From contig CAZNBB010000025.1 of NCBI GenBank assembly GCA_964571225.1, positions 1 through 40,358 of the forward strand: 40,358 nucleotides of DNA, in the 5' to 3' direction. Position 1 is the stretch's first letter; each line of letters begins with the position of its first letter. The notes beneath the pieces were generated by a model, which searched no databases, was not told the DNA's origin, and was given only the letters and a program-made list of their open reading frames with translations. The stretch comes from DATFML01 sp964571225 (lineage in GTDB: Bacteria > Pseudomonadota > Gammaproteobacteria > DATFLG01). A program made the translations under genes and the position numbers. Below are positions 7,625-16,805 of the stretch, in pieces.

Positions 7625-9847
7625 ATGAACACAGCTCCCGACACCCTCGAATCCGTTGCACCCGCCTTCACTGCGGGCATCCAGTACTTCGGCGCTCCCT
7701 GGGCGGGCGCCGCCTCCCACGCCGAGCCGGTCATCGGTCCCGGCCAGGTGGCCATCGCCGATCCCGCCGACCCCGCCGCCGTGCAGCAGACCCTGCTGGC
7801 AGCCGACGCCCTGCGCTATCTGACCCTGCAGGTCACCGGCGCCAAGGCTTCCGGCCATCCCGGCGGTTTCGCCAGCAGCGCCGAGGCCTACGCCGCCCTG
7901 GTCATGCTGGGCCACACCAACATCGTCACCGAGGTGGGCCACCATGCTCCCGGGTTCTACAGCGCCATGTTCCTGGACCGGTCACTGGAGGCCATGGGCA
8001 TCCACACGGTGGCCGAGCTGGGCGAGCGCTTCCGGGAGCGCGGCGGCCTGCTGGGCCATCTGTCCGGGGCCATTCCCGGCATCCTCTCACCGGCCGGACC
8101 CCTGGGTCAGGGCCAGCACTTCGCCATGGCCGGCGCCCTGCTGCATCCGGGCACCCTGTTCCCGTTCACCCTGGGGGACGGCGGCATGGGCGAGCCTTAC
8201 GTGTTGTCCTCCATGATGCACTTCGCCACCGCCTACCCGCGGGCCACCAATTTCCTGCCGGTGCTGGTGTGGAACGGCTACAGCCAGGAACACCACTCCA
8301 TGGTCTCCACCCTCGGCAACGAGCAGATGGTGGCCTACTGGAAGGGCCACGGCTTCAAGGAAGTGATCCTGGTGGACGCGAAGGATTTCGACGACAGCGG
8401 TCAGGCCGGGCCTTACGCGGACAGCGCACGTTTCTCCTTCCAGCGCCGCCTGGAGTTCGCCGGCGCCGTGCTGGCCGGGATGGACCGGGCCGCCCGCTCG
8501 GCCCTTGGGGGCACCCTGACGGCGTTCATCATCAAGCAGATGAAGGGCGCCGGCGTGCACACCACGGGATCGAAGTCCCACAACCTGCATCCCGCCGACA
8601 CCCTGGACAAGCCCCATATGGTGGAGGCTCTCAAGGCCCGCGCCCTGGCACCGGAAGCGTGGGCCCTGGTGCGTGCCAATTTCGAGCGCGCCGGCGGCGG
8701 GCCTGCCGCCCAGACGGCGGTGACCGAGTCGGTGCTGGAACTGGCGCCCCTGGAAGCCCTGCCCGCCACCGACTTCCCGGTGGGCGGCGACCGCCAGGTG
8801 CCGTCCACCGCCATGGGTGCGCTGGTGGCGGCCGTCGGGCGCCAGGATCCCCGTTTCCTGGTGACCAACGCGGACGGCAATGAGGCGTCCGGCATGGCCA
8901 ACATCAACCAGGCCCTGCAGATACGCCATCCCACGGAAGATGCACTGTACCACCAGGGTCCGGCCGGGCAGGTCTACGAGCCCCTCAACGAGGACGCCTG
9001 CGCGGGCCTCGCCGCGGGGGTCGCGCTGTTCGGCGCCCGTTCCCTGTGGCTGTCCTACGAGAGCTTTGCCGTCAACGGCATGCCCATCGTGCAGACCGTG
9101 ACCCAGGCCATGGCCGAGCTGCGCCGGCGCACGCCGTCGGTGGTGTGCATGTTCACCGCCGGCGCTCTGGAACAAGGTCGCAACGGCTGGACCCACCAGC
9201 GCCCGGAGATCGAGAACTACTTCGCGGCCATGATGCGCAACGGCAACTTCTATGCGCTGTTCCCCTGCGATGCGAACATGATCCAGGCAGCCTACGAGTG
9301 GGCGGCGACCAGCCACAACAAGGGCGTGGTGATCATGGGGTCCAAGAGCCCGCTGCCGGTGTACACCACTCTCGAACAGGGTCGTCAGGCCATCGAGCGG
9401 GGCGCCGTCACCCTCTACGAGAGCAAGTCCGGCACCGGCCCGGCGGTGGTGTTTGCCGTTACCGGCGACATGGTGCTGCTGCCGGTGTTCGAGGCACGGG
9501 ACGCGCTGGAGAGCAGCGGCTGCCGGGTGCGCATCGTCGCAGTGGTCAACCCCCGCCGGCTGTACCGCCCCGAAGACGTGGCCTGGGACACGGTCGCCGA
9601 GCCGGACGGCGCAGTCATGGGCGACGGCGACTTCCACGCACTGTTCGACGCCGACCTGCTGGTTGGGGTCAGCGGCGGACCCGGTGGTCCTCTGGAGCCG
9701 GTGCTGCTGCGCAGCCGGGCCGCCCGCCGGGAGTTGATGACCTGGAAGCGCGGTGAGACCACCGCCTCGGCCGCCGAGGTCATGGCCCACAACGGCCTCA
9801 GTGCCGGCGATATCGTGAGCCGGGTCGAGCGCGCATCGGGAACTTGA
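7625..9847 (+). CDS. Transketolase/phosphoketolase-like TPP enzyme
   Basis: A 740-aa thiamine-diphosphate enzyme. The N-terminal half carries transketolase marks (ASGHPGG near 75, GPLGQGQHFAMAGA near 160) and a TPP motif GDGG followed about 30 residues later by WNG. The C-terminal half is more like phosphoketolase: QGRNGWTHQRPE, FPCDANMIQAAYEW and a VVIMGSKSPLP strand. Length lies between transketolase (about 660) and phosphoketolase (about 790). AGGAGG precedes the ATG. It sits two bases from a DUF1537 kinase, so it probably cleaves or transfers a two-carbon ketol unit from the kinase's phosphorylated product. The exact reaction is not predictable; a housekeeping transketolase is unlikely given the IclR control and kinase partner. 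Confidence 0.8.
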   Translation: MNTAPDTLESVAPAFTAGIQYFGAPWAGAASHAEPVIGPGQVAIADPADPAAVQQTLLAADALRYLTLQVTGAKASGHPGGFASSAEAYAALVMLGHTNIVTEVGHHAPGFYSAMFLDRSLEAMGIHTVAELGERFRERGGLLGHLSGAIPGILSPAGPLGQGQHFAMAGALLHPGTLFPFTLGDGGMGEPYVLSSMMHFATAYPRATNFLPVLVWNGYSQEHHSMVSTLGNEQMVAYWKGHGFKEVILVDAKDFDDSGQAGPYADSARFSFQRRLEFAGAVLAGMDRAARSALGGTLTAFIIKQMKGAGVHTTGSKSHNLHPADTLDKPHMVEALKARALAPEAWALVRANFERAGGGPAAQTAVTESVLELAPLEALPATDFPVGGDRQVPSTAMGALVAAVGRQDPRFLVTNADGNEASGMANINQALQIRHPTEDALYHQGPAGQVYEPLNEDACAGLAAGVALFGARSLWLSYESFAVNGMPIVQTVTQAMAELRRRTPSVVCMFTAGALEQGRNGWTHQRPEIENYFAAMMRNGNFYALFPCDANMIQAAYEWAATSHNKGVVIMGSKSPLPVYTTLEQGRQAIERGAVTLYESKSGTGPAVVFAVTGDMVLLPVFEARDALESSGCRVRIVAVVNPRRLYRPEDVAWDTVAEPDGAVMGDGDFHALFDADLLVGVSGGPGGPLEPVLLRSRAARRELMTWKRGETTASAAEVMAHNGLSAGDIVSRVERASGT

Positions 9848-9849
9848 AC

Positions 9850-11169
9850 ATGCAAGACATCAAGATCGTCGTGCTGGACGACGACCCCACCGGGTCGCAG
9901 ACGGTGCATAGCTGCCTGCTGCTGACCCGGTGGGACGTGGATACGCTCTCCGAAGCCCTGGACGACGCTTCTCCGCTGGTCTTCGTGCTGACCAACACCC
10001 GCAGCATGGAGGCCGCCGATGCCGAAGCCGTCACCCGGGAGGTGTGCCACAACCTGCGCACGGCGCTGGCCGCAAGACCGGACCTGCATGTCATCCTGGT
10101 GAGCCGCTCCGACTCCACCCTGCGGGGCCATTATCCCCTGGAGACGGACGTCATCGCCCAGGAGCTGGGCCCGTTCGACGCCCATTTCCTGGTGCCGGCC
10201 TTCTTCGAAGGCGGACGGATCACCCGTGACAGCACCCATTACCTGTCGCGCGACGGCCGCGAGGTGCCGGTACATGAGACCGAGTTCGCCAGGGACTCGG
10301 TGTTCGGCTACGCCCACAGCTACCTGCCGGCCTATGTGGAGGAAAAGACCGGCGGGCGCATACCGGCCAATCAGGTCGAGCGCTTCCTGCTGGCCGACGT
10401 GCGAGGTGACAGCCTGCAACGTCTGCTGGGGCTGCGGGACAACGCCTGCTGCGTGGTGGACGCCGAGCGGCAATCCGATCTGGACCGCTTCTGCGACCAG
10501 GTCAAGACGGCTGCCGGCCGGGGCAAACGCTTTCTGTTTCGCAGCGCCGCCAGCCTGCTCACTTCCCTGGCCAACCTGCCGCCCCAGCCGGTGCCCGCCG
10601 AGGCCATGGCCCGATACGTGCGGGGCGCCCGCCCGGGCGCCGTCATCGTCGGCTCCCACGTGCCTACCACCACTGCCCAGCTCATAGAACTGCTGGCCAT
10701 GCCGGCCACCACCTCCATCGAGGTGGACGTGGACCGCCTGCTCACCGACCGGGATGCGGTGCTGGCGTCGGTGCTGACCGAGGTCCAGGGGGCCCATCAG
10801 GCGGGCAACACGCCCGTGGTCTTTACCACACGCGCGGAGAAGCAGTTTGCGGACAGCCGGGAACGCCTGGCGTTCGGGAAAACTATCTCTCAATTTTTCA
10901 ATGCATTGGTGCAGTCCCTGCCGGCTGAGCTGGGGTTCCTGATCACCAAGGGCGGCATCACCTCCAACGACGCCCTGAGCACCGGCCTGGGCCTCACGCG
11001 CTGCCGGGTACTGGGACAGATCCTGCCGGGCTGCTCGGTGGTGCGCTGCCCGGCGGACCATCCCCGCTTTCCCGAGTTGCCGGTGGTGATCTTTCCCGGC
11101 AACGTGGGCGACCGCCTCTCCCTGGCGGTGGCTTACGCCCGTCTGCGTGCCCTCCCTCCGCCGGAGTGA
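9850..11169 (+). CDS. Four-carbon acid sugar kinase family (DUF1537)
   Basis: A 439-aa protein with the DUF1537 signature at the N-terminus (VLDDDPTGSQTVH, substrate-binding half) and the C-terminal nucleotide-binding half with KGGITSNDAL and a final FPGNVGD. Family members phosphorylate D-threonate, D-erythronate, 3-oxo-tetronate or related acid sugars with ATP. The ATG lies two bases after the transketolase-like stop, so the two are translationally coupled; a TTG six bases earlier would overlap that stop. The usual partners (OtnC/OtnI, PdxA2, dehydrogenases) are absent, so the substrate is open. A hairpin follows the stop. Confidence 0.9.
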   Translation: MQDIKIVVLDDDPTGSQTVHSCLLLTRWDVDTLSEALDDASPLVFVLTNTRSMEAADAEAVTREVCHNLRTALAARPDLHVILVSRSDSTLRGHYPLETDVIAQELGPFDAHFLVPAFFEGGRITRDSTHYLSRDGREVPVHETEFARDSVFGYAHSYLPAYVEEKTGGRIPANQVERFLLADVRGDSLQRLLGLRDNACCVVDAERQSDLDRFCDQVKTAAGRGKRFLFRSAASLLTSLANLPPQPVPAEAMARYVRGARPGAVIVGSHVPTTTAQLIELLAMPATTSIEVDVDRLLTDRDAVLASVLTEVQGAHQAGNTPVVFTTRAEKQFADSRERLAFGKTISQFFNALVQSLPAELGFLITKGGITSNDALSTGLGLTRCRVLGQILPGCSVVRCPADHPRFPELPVVIFPGNVGDRLSLAVAYARLRALPPPE

Positions 11170-11222
11170 GGCCCCACGCCTTTAGGGCACCGGCTTGCCG
11201 TCGATGCCGGTCGTGGAATAGT

Positions 11223-11253
11223 TGCACGCCGCCGGGAACCGGCGGGCGGTGCA
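11223..11253 (+). terminator. Hairpin after the kinase operon
   Basis: The inner stem CCGCCGG-GAA-CCGGCGG is extended by TGCAC/GTGCA, 54 bases after the kinase stop. It has no T tract. Confidence 0.5.
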
Positions 11254-11754
11254 TGTGCCTAACAGGAAACCGTCCGGGCCCTGGTGTGGCACCGCGATGC
11301 CGGTACCATGTACTATTCAGAAGCACGGGATCGTTTTGGGGCAAGACGCCAGCAAGCCCGGGGCACGCCATCCCTGACCGGAACCCACGGTACTGTGCCG
11401 GCACCGACCTCGTCGGGGCCGCCCCGCTCGCGGCCGACGGACTCGCGTTCCACCCGCTGAGACCCGACCACGCAGCGTAAGCTCCGCACGGAAACCGTCG
11501 TGGTGCGGTCCCAGGACCGGCACCGCCGGGCGGGCGAACACACGGCAGGACACCCACCTCCGGGCATGACGGACTCGGGCAGCTGACCGCGCGCGAACCG
11601 GCGCTGACTAACCGCTGCCCGGGTGTGCGCCCTGGGCGCCGAGCCCTTGTGCCGGAGCCGGGACGCTCCCCGCGGGGGCTGCGGCTGGAGGGGATTCCGG
11701 CCACGAACAACGGCAGCAACCTGAACCTACGGTTCTCAACAGAGGCAACCGCTT
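11254..11754. other. Non-coding stretch before dacA
   Basis: About 500 bases of high-GC sequence. Frames through it have no start/ribosome-site combination and no recognisable family. It must hold the promoter of the D,D-carboxypeptidase gene, but no clear -35/-10 is visible. Confidence 0.45.
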
Positions 11755-12936
11755 GTGATGCAATTTTCAATACTTCGCCCATTGTCGGCCGCGCTCGCGC
11801 TGGCAGTGAGCCTTTCCCCCGCCGCTTACGCCCAGACGCCGACTCCGGCCCCCACGCCGGCAGCACCGGTGCCGGCAGCCCCCGACATACCCGCCCGCGC
11901 CTTCGTGGTCATGGACTATTCCACCTCCCAGGTTTTGGCAGCCCGCAACGCCCACAAGCGTGCGGCGCCGGCCAGCCTCACCAAGCTGATGGTCGCCTAT
12001 ATCGTGTTCCGGGAGCTGCAGGCCGGCCGCATCCATCTGAACGATGAGGTCACTGTCAGCAAGAAGGCATGGCGCACCGGCGGGTCGCGCATGTTCCTGC
12101 GGGTGGGAACCAAGGTCACGGTCAGGAAGCTTATCGAGGGCATGATCGTCGACTCGGGCAACGATGCCACGGTGACCCTGGCCCAGGACGTGGCGGGCAC
12201 CACCGGCGCCTTCGTACAGTTCATGAACTCCACCGCCCGGCAGCTGGGCATGAAGGATACCCACTACTCCGATGTGGACGGGCTGCCCATCGCCAATCAC
12301 TACAGCACGCCCTATGACCTGGCGCTGCTGACCCGGGATATCATCCGCAATTTCCCCGACTACTATCACTTCTTCAAGCTCGGGCATCTGACCTACGACC
12401 ACATCACCCAGTACAACCGCAACAAGCTGCTGTGGCGCGATTCCTCGGTGGACGGTTTGAAGACCGGCTATACCAAGGCCGCCGGCTACTGTCTGACGGC
12501 GTCGGCCAAACGCGGCAACATGCGGCTGATTACGGTGGTGATGGGCACCGACAGCGAAAAGGCGCGGGTGACCCAGAGCGAGGCGCTGCTGAACTGGGGC
12601 TTTCGCTTCTATAAGACCCACACCGTCTACCAGGCCGACAAGCCGGTGATACACGCCAAGGTCTGGAAAGGCACCAAGGACGCCGTACCGCTGGGCCCCG
12701 CCCATCCCATCAAGGTCACCGTCGCTCGCGGCCACTATGACGAAATCAAGCCGGTGGTCAAAGTGGACAAGCGGATCATGGCACCGATCAAGCAGGGCGC
12801 GGCCTACGGCACCATCACCCTGTCCCTGGACGGCAAGGTACTGGCGAAAGCGCCGTTGGTAGCCCTGACCAATGTCCAGCAAGGCGCCTGGTGGAAGCGT
12901 CTGGAAGACGACGCGCTGCTGTATTTCAAAGGCTGA
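11755..12936 (+). CDS. dacA: D-alanyl-D-alanine carboxypeptidase (PBP5/6 type)
   Basis: A 393-aa penicillin-binding protein that trims the terminal D-Ala from peptidoglycan pentapeptides in the periplasm. All three active-site motifs are present: S74-L-T-K77, S134-G-N136 and K236-T-G238. A signal peptide ends at AYA (about residue 26), followed by a Thr/Pro/Ala-rich linker. The C-terminal beta domain ends in an amphipathic membrane-anchoring helix (GAWWKRLEDDALLYFKG). AGAGG is 9 bases before a GTG at 11755; the ATG at 11758 is the alternative. A strong hairpin follows. dacA and dacC cannot be told apart by eye. Confidence 0.93.
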   Translation: MMQFSILRPLSAALALAVSLSPAAYAQTPTPAPTPAAPVPAAPDIPARAFVVMDYSTSQVLAARNAHKRAAPASLTKLMVAYIVFRELQAGRIHLNDEVTVSKKAWRTGGSRMFLRVGTKVTVRKLIEGMIVDSGNDATVTLAQDVAGTTGAFVQFMNSTARQLGMKDTHYSDVDGLPIANHYSTPYDLALLTRDIIRNFPDYYHFFKLGHLTYDHITQYNRNKLLWRDSSVDGLKTGYTKAAGYCLTASAKRGNMRLITVVMGTDSEKARVTQSEALLNWGFRFYKTHTVYQADKPVIHAKVWKGTKDAVPLGPAHPIKVTVARGHYDEIKPVVKVDKRIMAPIKQGAAYGTITLSLDGKVLAKAPLVALTNVQQGAWWKRLEDDALLYFKG

Positions 12937-12973
12937 CCGTCCGACCGGCGCAAATCCCCGGGGCCATGAATCG

Positions 12974-13003
12974 CGCCGGGACCGGAATGAGCCGGTCCCG
13001 GCG
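12974..13003 (+). terminator. Terminator after dacA
   Basis: A perfect 12-bp stem CGCCGGGACCGG with loop AATGAG and its complement, 37 bases beyond the dacA stop. It has no T tract. Confidence 0.65.
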
Positions 13004-13176
13004 GTTGGCAGGGCCCCGCGCAACGCCTTCCCCCGCCCCACCGAGCGCCGCCCCCTCCAGGGAACGGCGGTACGCGGCATCCCGCGTCGGCTTGTGCATC
13101 TGCCAACCTCCGCGTCCGGCTGCTGGTTTTCGGGTAGAATCCCCGTCGTGGCACGTCACCCAGCGACAGCAGGACA

Positions 13177-14124
13177 ATGAAGCACAAGCGCACTGGACCG
13201 GTATTCATCGTCGGCGCACCGCGTTCGGGTACTACACTGCTGCAGTACATGCTGCGCTCCCATCCGGCCCTTTCCCTGCCCACCGGCGAGTCCCATTTCA
13301 TCGTACCCCTGTACAACGATGTGGCGTCGTTCGGCGATCTGTCCGACGTGGCGAATGTACGGGCGGTGCTGACAGAAATGTACCGGCGCAGCGCGGACTT
13401 TCTTGACACCGATCTGCACGGCATGCGTTTCGACGTCGATTCCCTGGCCCGCGAGTTCCATGAACAGGGACGCTGCACCATGAACGGGATCATCGCCGGC
13501 CTGTTCGAGAAGAACGCCCGCGGGGAGGGCAAGTCCCGCTGGGGTGACAAGACCCCCTATTACGTGCTGCACATTCCGAAGCTCCTGGACTGGTTCCCCG
13601 ACGCGCAGATCATCCCTCCCCTGGCTACCCGGTCCGGGCAGCTCTGGGCCAACCTNNNNNNNNNNGATTTCAGCGTCTACAACACGTACATGGCAGCGCA
13701 ATACTGGCAGCCCTACGTGGATGTGGGCCAGCGAGTCGGTGCGGCCCTGGCGGACGACGTATACATGGAGCTGCGCTACGAGGATGTGCTGCACGACCAG
13801 GCGACGGCGCTGAAGAGAATTTGCGCATTCCTCGGAGAGGCCTATACAGAGGATCTTCTTGAGTACAAGAAGTCCGGGGAAGCCGGCAAGACGCCGCTGC
13901 TCCAGCAACCCGTGCAGAAGGACAATACCGGCAAGTGGCGTTCCCGCATGAGCCGCTGGCAGGTGCGGGTGTTCGAAAGCGAGGCCGGCGATACCCTGGC
14001 CAGAAATGGATACCCCGTCATGACCAGTTCACGGCGACTGCCCCGGCCCATGCGCGCCGCATACCGCCTCCACGATCGTGCGGTGCGCTGGTGGAACCGC
14101 CGTTCGGAGACGCGCGGGAAATAG
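13177..14124 (+). CDS. Sulfotransferase-family protein, damaged by an assembly gap
   Basis: About 315 aa. The 5'-phosphosulfate-binding loop FIVGAPRSGTTLLQ (residues about 10-23) marks a PAPS-dependent sulfotransferase; SRWGDKTPYYV and the later YEDVLHDQATALKRICAFLG match the family. The 3'-phosphate motif normally found at mid-protein (R-D-x-R-D-x-x-x-S) is missing: the sequence just before the 10-N gap (QIIPPLATRSGQLWAN) looks frame-scrambled. So the gene is probably intact in the cell and broken only in the assembly. The acceptor is unknown. The 3' end faces the copD reading frame. Confidence 0.75.
   Translation: MKHKRTGPVFIVGAPRSGTTLLQYMLRSHPALSLPTGESHFIVPLYNDVASFGDLSDVANVRAVLTEMYRRSADFLDTDLHGMRFDVDSLAREFHEQGRCTMNGIIAGLFEKNARGEGKSRWGDKTPYYVLHIPKLLDWFPDAQIIPPLATRSGQLWANXXXXDFSVYNTYMAAQYWQPYVDVGQRVGAALADDVYMELRYEDVLHDQATALKRICAFLGEAYTEDLLEYKKSGEAGKTPLLQQPVQKDNTGKWRSRMSRWQVRVFESEAGDTLARNGYPVMTSSRRLPRPMRAAYRLHDRAVRWWNRRSETRGK
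13656..13665. other. Assembly gap (10 N)
   Basis: A nominal 10-N gap inside the sulfotransferase gene, next to probable indel errors at the place where the RDGRD-type motif should be. Confidence 0.9.
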
Positions 14125-15215
14125 CCGCGACCTGCCTGGTCGGCATACGCTTCACCCACAGACCGTCCTCTGCTGTCCCGCGGACCGGCGACGGCGGACA
14201 CAAGGAAGGACTCCAGGTCGGGGCATCGCGTGATCCGGCAACTCGCCGCCGGCAGATATTGCGAGCTGCTGTCGACGGGATGCGGAGGCACGTCGGCCGG
14301 CGGCATGGCGTGATGCAGAACAGCGGCGGCAATCAGCACGCAGACCCCGAGGGCGCTTTCCGTATGAACGCTGCGGGCGCAGCGACCGAGCACATCGCCC
14401 TGTGCGGTGGCGCGCCCGCCGTTGCCGGCCCGTTGGTGCAGCGCCGGCAGCTTGATGTAGCGGTTGTGCGCACCGAGAAAGACCATCCAGGCGACCAGGA
14501 CCAATTTGAACGCCAACACATGCCCGTAGCGGCTGTGCCATGGGGCGTTGACGCTCCCGAGCCCCTGCCAGGCATTGTAGATCCCGGTCACGACGATCAG
14601 CACCAGGGCGATACCGGCAACGGTGGACAATCTTCCGAATATCTCCGCACCCGCTGAATCCCGGCCCTCCTCCAATCTCAACAGGCGCGGGAACACCGAC
14701 AGGGACATGGCGAATAGTGTACCCACCCAGACTGCGCCGCCGAGCACATGCAGCATGTCGACCCAAACGCCGACGGCAAACGAACCGTGGTCGCCGGCAT
14801 GACCGGTCGCACTGCGCGAGTAGACGACAACCAGCAGGGCAAGGCCTGCCAACCACTCGGCGCCCAGGGACCTGGACTCCCGCCGGCCCGCGGCCCAGGA
14901 CAGCCAAAGCAGACTCATCGCGCCCACTCGCCAACGCCAGACCAGGCCGTAGTGGGTCCTGCCGATCACCAGAGGCACATAGGTTCCCAGTGACGCAAAC
15001 GATGCGCCGCTGAACTCCATCGTTCGCGACACCAGCAGCACCCCGCTGGCCAGGGTAAGCAGCGCGACGCTGGCACCGAACCCGCCCCATAGGGGTCGAT
15101 TCAGGCTACCGGAGGCGTGACGCGGCACCACCCACGCCGCACACACCAGGGTGCCGATACAACCCGAAATGGCAAGCACGTCGAGCCAGGTAGCGAATGC
15201 GAAGAACCATTCCAT
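13842..15215 (-). CDS. copD: CopD-like copper-resistance membrane protein with abnormal C-terminal extension
   Basis: The ATG at 15213-15215 starts MEWFFAFATWLDVLAI, 10 bases after the copC stop, so the two are coupled. About eight membrane segments follow, with conserved histidines and arginines (GRTHYGLVWRWRVGAM, WVDMLHVLGGAVWVG, HVLAFKLVLV), ending in the helix AAAVLHHAMPP typical of the CopD C-terminus (around 14,300). CopD proteins usually stop close to here at about 300 aa. This frame runs on for about 150 residues with no family likeness and overlaps the convergent sulfotransferase by 283 bases. A sequencing or real frameshift near 14,290 may have removed the stop. Role: copper passage across the inner membrane, with CopC as periplasmic partner. 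Confidence 0.7.
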   Translation of the reverse strand: MEWFFAFATWLDVLAISGCIGTLVCAAWVVPRHASGSLNRPLWGGFGASVALLTLASGVLLVSRTMEFSGASFASLGTYVPLVIGRTHYGLVWRWRVGAMSLLWLSWAAGRRESRSLGAEWLAGLALLVVVYSRSATGHAGDHGSFAVGVWVDMLHVLGGAVWVGTLFAMSLSVFPRLLRLEEGRDSAGAEIFGRLSTVAGIALVLIVVTGIYNAWQGLGSVNAPWHSRYGHVLAFKLVLVAWMVFLGAHNRYIKLPALHQRAGNGGRATAQGDVLGRCARSVHTESALGVCVLIAAAVLHHAMPPADVPPHPVDSSSQYLPAASCRITRCPDLESFLVSAVAGPRDSRGRSVGEAYADQAGRGYFPRVSERRFHQRTARSWRRYAARMGRGSRRELVMTGYPFLARVSPASLSNTRTCQRLMRERHLPVLSFCTGCWSSGVLPASPDFLYSRRSSV

Positions 15216-15225
15216 GGCATGCCAG

Positions 15226-15597
15226 CTACGTGACCGTAAAAGGAAACCGGCCCTCCGTATGGTGCCCATCACGCGCCACGACGCGCCAATAGACCCAGTA
15301 ATGACCCGGGGACAGCGGCTTCAGACCCACCTCGAGCAGCCGTGGGTTTGCGGTACTGACATGGCCGCGGCCTTTGCTGACCACCTTGCCCATGGCGTTC
15401 TTCACGGTGACTTTGGAAAAGAGGGTGTTGAGCTCACCATCGAACCAGATCCGGACCGCCTTCGGAGCAGCGGGCACGCTGGCCCCCACCCGTGGGGCCG
15501 ACTTGACCGGAAAGGCATGAGCCAGCACGACTGAGGGTGCAAGCATGCCGGCCAAAAAGCCGATGATTGCCGTCCGCCTTCTGATTGCACGCAACAT
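15226..15597 (-). CDS. copC: CopC-type periplasmic copper-binding protein
   Basis: 123 aa. A signal peptide ends VVLA, so the mature protein starts with histidine (HAFPVKSAPRVG). The CopC fold marks KAVRIWFDGELN and the C-terminal RDGHHTEGRFPFTV supply the Asp/His ligands of the Cu(II) site. There is no Met-rich Cu(I) loop, so it is a Cu(II)-only type. It lies 51 bases after the outer-membrane protein gene and 10 before copD. Confidence 0.9.
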   Translation of the reverse strand: MLRAIRRRTAIIGFLAGMLAPSVVLAHAFPVKSAPRVGASVPAAPKAVRIWFDGELNTLFSKVTVKNAMGKVVSKGRGHVSTANPRLLEVGLKPLSPGHYWVYWRVVARDGHHTEGRFPFTVT

Positions 15598-15648
15598 ACC
15601 TTGTCTCCCATGAAGTTCGCCCGACGGTTCCTCCCCTGGCGGCGCGAA

Positions 15649-16554
15649 TCAGCGCCAGATGGGCGCCCCCAGGCTGTGGGGTAGAACGTCGTCCAGATAC
15701 ACATCCAGGCCCACCAGCACACCAACATGGTTCCCCGACGCCCGGTTGACCGGAATCTGCGCCTCGATACCCACCTGGTAGTACCTGCCCAGCCAGATCA
15801 CGCCGGGATTGATGAATCCTGTGGTGTCCTGATTGCCGGTGCTGCGGCAGAGCGCGTCGCTGTCCACGCATTTCGACACCGTATACTCAACCAGGGGCAC
15901 CATGTTGCTGAACGGTGCGCCCAGACCCAGGTACTTAACGAAGCTTTGCAGATACGGAATGCTGTATTGCAGCGACAGCCCGCCGTTGAACATCCGTGGC
16001 TGGGAAGACGTGTCGGGAAAGTCTTCGGAGACAGCGCCGGTCACCGCAAACGGGTGCAGAAATCGCAGGGCCTGGGGAAGATCGCCCATGCCTTTGCCGA
16101 AGGCGAATTCTGGGGAAACCGTCGAGAAGTTGCTGCCGATACCGCCGCTGCCGGTATTGGCAAGGCTGTCGCTCACCGCCAGCAGACCGATCGCCTCGTG
16201 GGGACCGTTGATGAACAGTTGATAGGCGGCCCCTGCGGCGAGATTGTCCCAGCCGCTCTGGCGTGCAGCACCCGGCTGCGCCACCCAGTTGTAGTCGGAG
16301 GCCACACTCAGCGCGAAACTCGGCGTGATGGTCTTGGAATAGGCCAGCGAGAGTGTATTGGTGGTGACACCGCCGGACTTTATCTGGCCGTCGTTGATAC
16401 CGAACTCGTTGGCCGCGCCCGGATCGTCAAAACTCAGCGTCGCGGGGAACACACGCATACCCGCAACCGCGTGCGCCCACGCCGACGGTGCCCCCGCGAG
16501 CAGTGCCCCGAACAGCAGCGCAAGCACCAGGCATCGATCGATCGACTTTCCCAT
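15649..16554 (-). CDS. Putative outer-membrane beta-barrel protein of the copper cluster
   Basis: 301 aa. AGGAG precedes tandem ATG codons at 16557 and 16554; spacing favours the second. A signal peptide ends SAWA, leaving a mature N-terminus HAVAGMRVFPATLSFDDPGA. The rest alternates polar and hydrophobic residues with many Gly and aromatics and ends in an OM-type terminal strand. The family is not certain (possibly the 'transporter'/MetA-like barrels). Co-transcription with copC and copD suggests a role in copper uptake or efflux across the outer membrane. Two Cys (KCVDSDALC) could form a loop disulfide. Confidence 0.6.
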   Translation of the reverse strand: MGKSIDRCLVLALLFGALLAGAPSAWAHAVAGMRVFPATLSFDDPGAANEFGINDGQIKSGGVTTNTLSLAYSKTITPSFALSVASDYNWVAQPGAARQSGWDNLAAGAAYQLFINGPHEAIGLLAVSDSLANTGSGGIGSNFSTVSPEFAFGKGMGDLPQALRFLHPFAVTGAVSEDFPDTSSQPRMFNGGLSLQYSIPYLQSFVKYLGLGAPFSNMVPLVEYTVSKCVDSDALCRSTGNQDTTGFINPGVIWLGRYYQVGIEAQIPVNRASGNHVGVLVGLDVYLDDVLPHSLGAPIWR

Positions 16555-16805
16555 CATGTACTCCTGCCGGTGATTGTCCGCAGCAACTACACCGTGACTT
16601 CGGAATTCTGTGGGCACGCAGGACGTTCACGGGCGCCGAAACACCCCACACTGGTTCCTTCCCTTCCCTTCCCTGCAATGGAAATCTTTCCGCGTGGACG
16701 CCGATGGTTGGCGTTTATTGACGCGCCCTTTCAGTGGGCTGTTGGGAGGCACAGATTGTGCGTGACCTAGGCCTGCGTGTCGCGCGACAGGCGACCGGGT
16801 ACCGC

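Noticed and set aside
16655..16676. CCTT-type short tandem repeat (ttcccttcccttccc)
   Set aside because: Only a few units in a spacer; no sign of a phase-variable gene.
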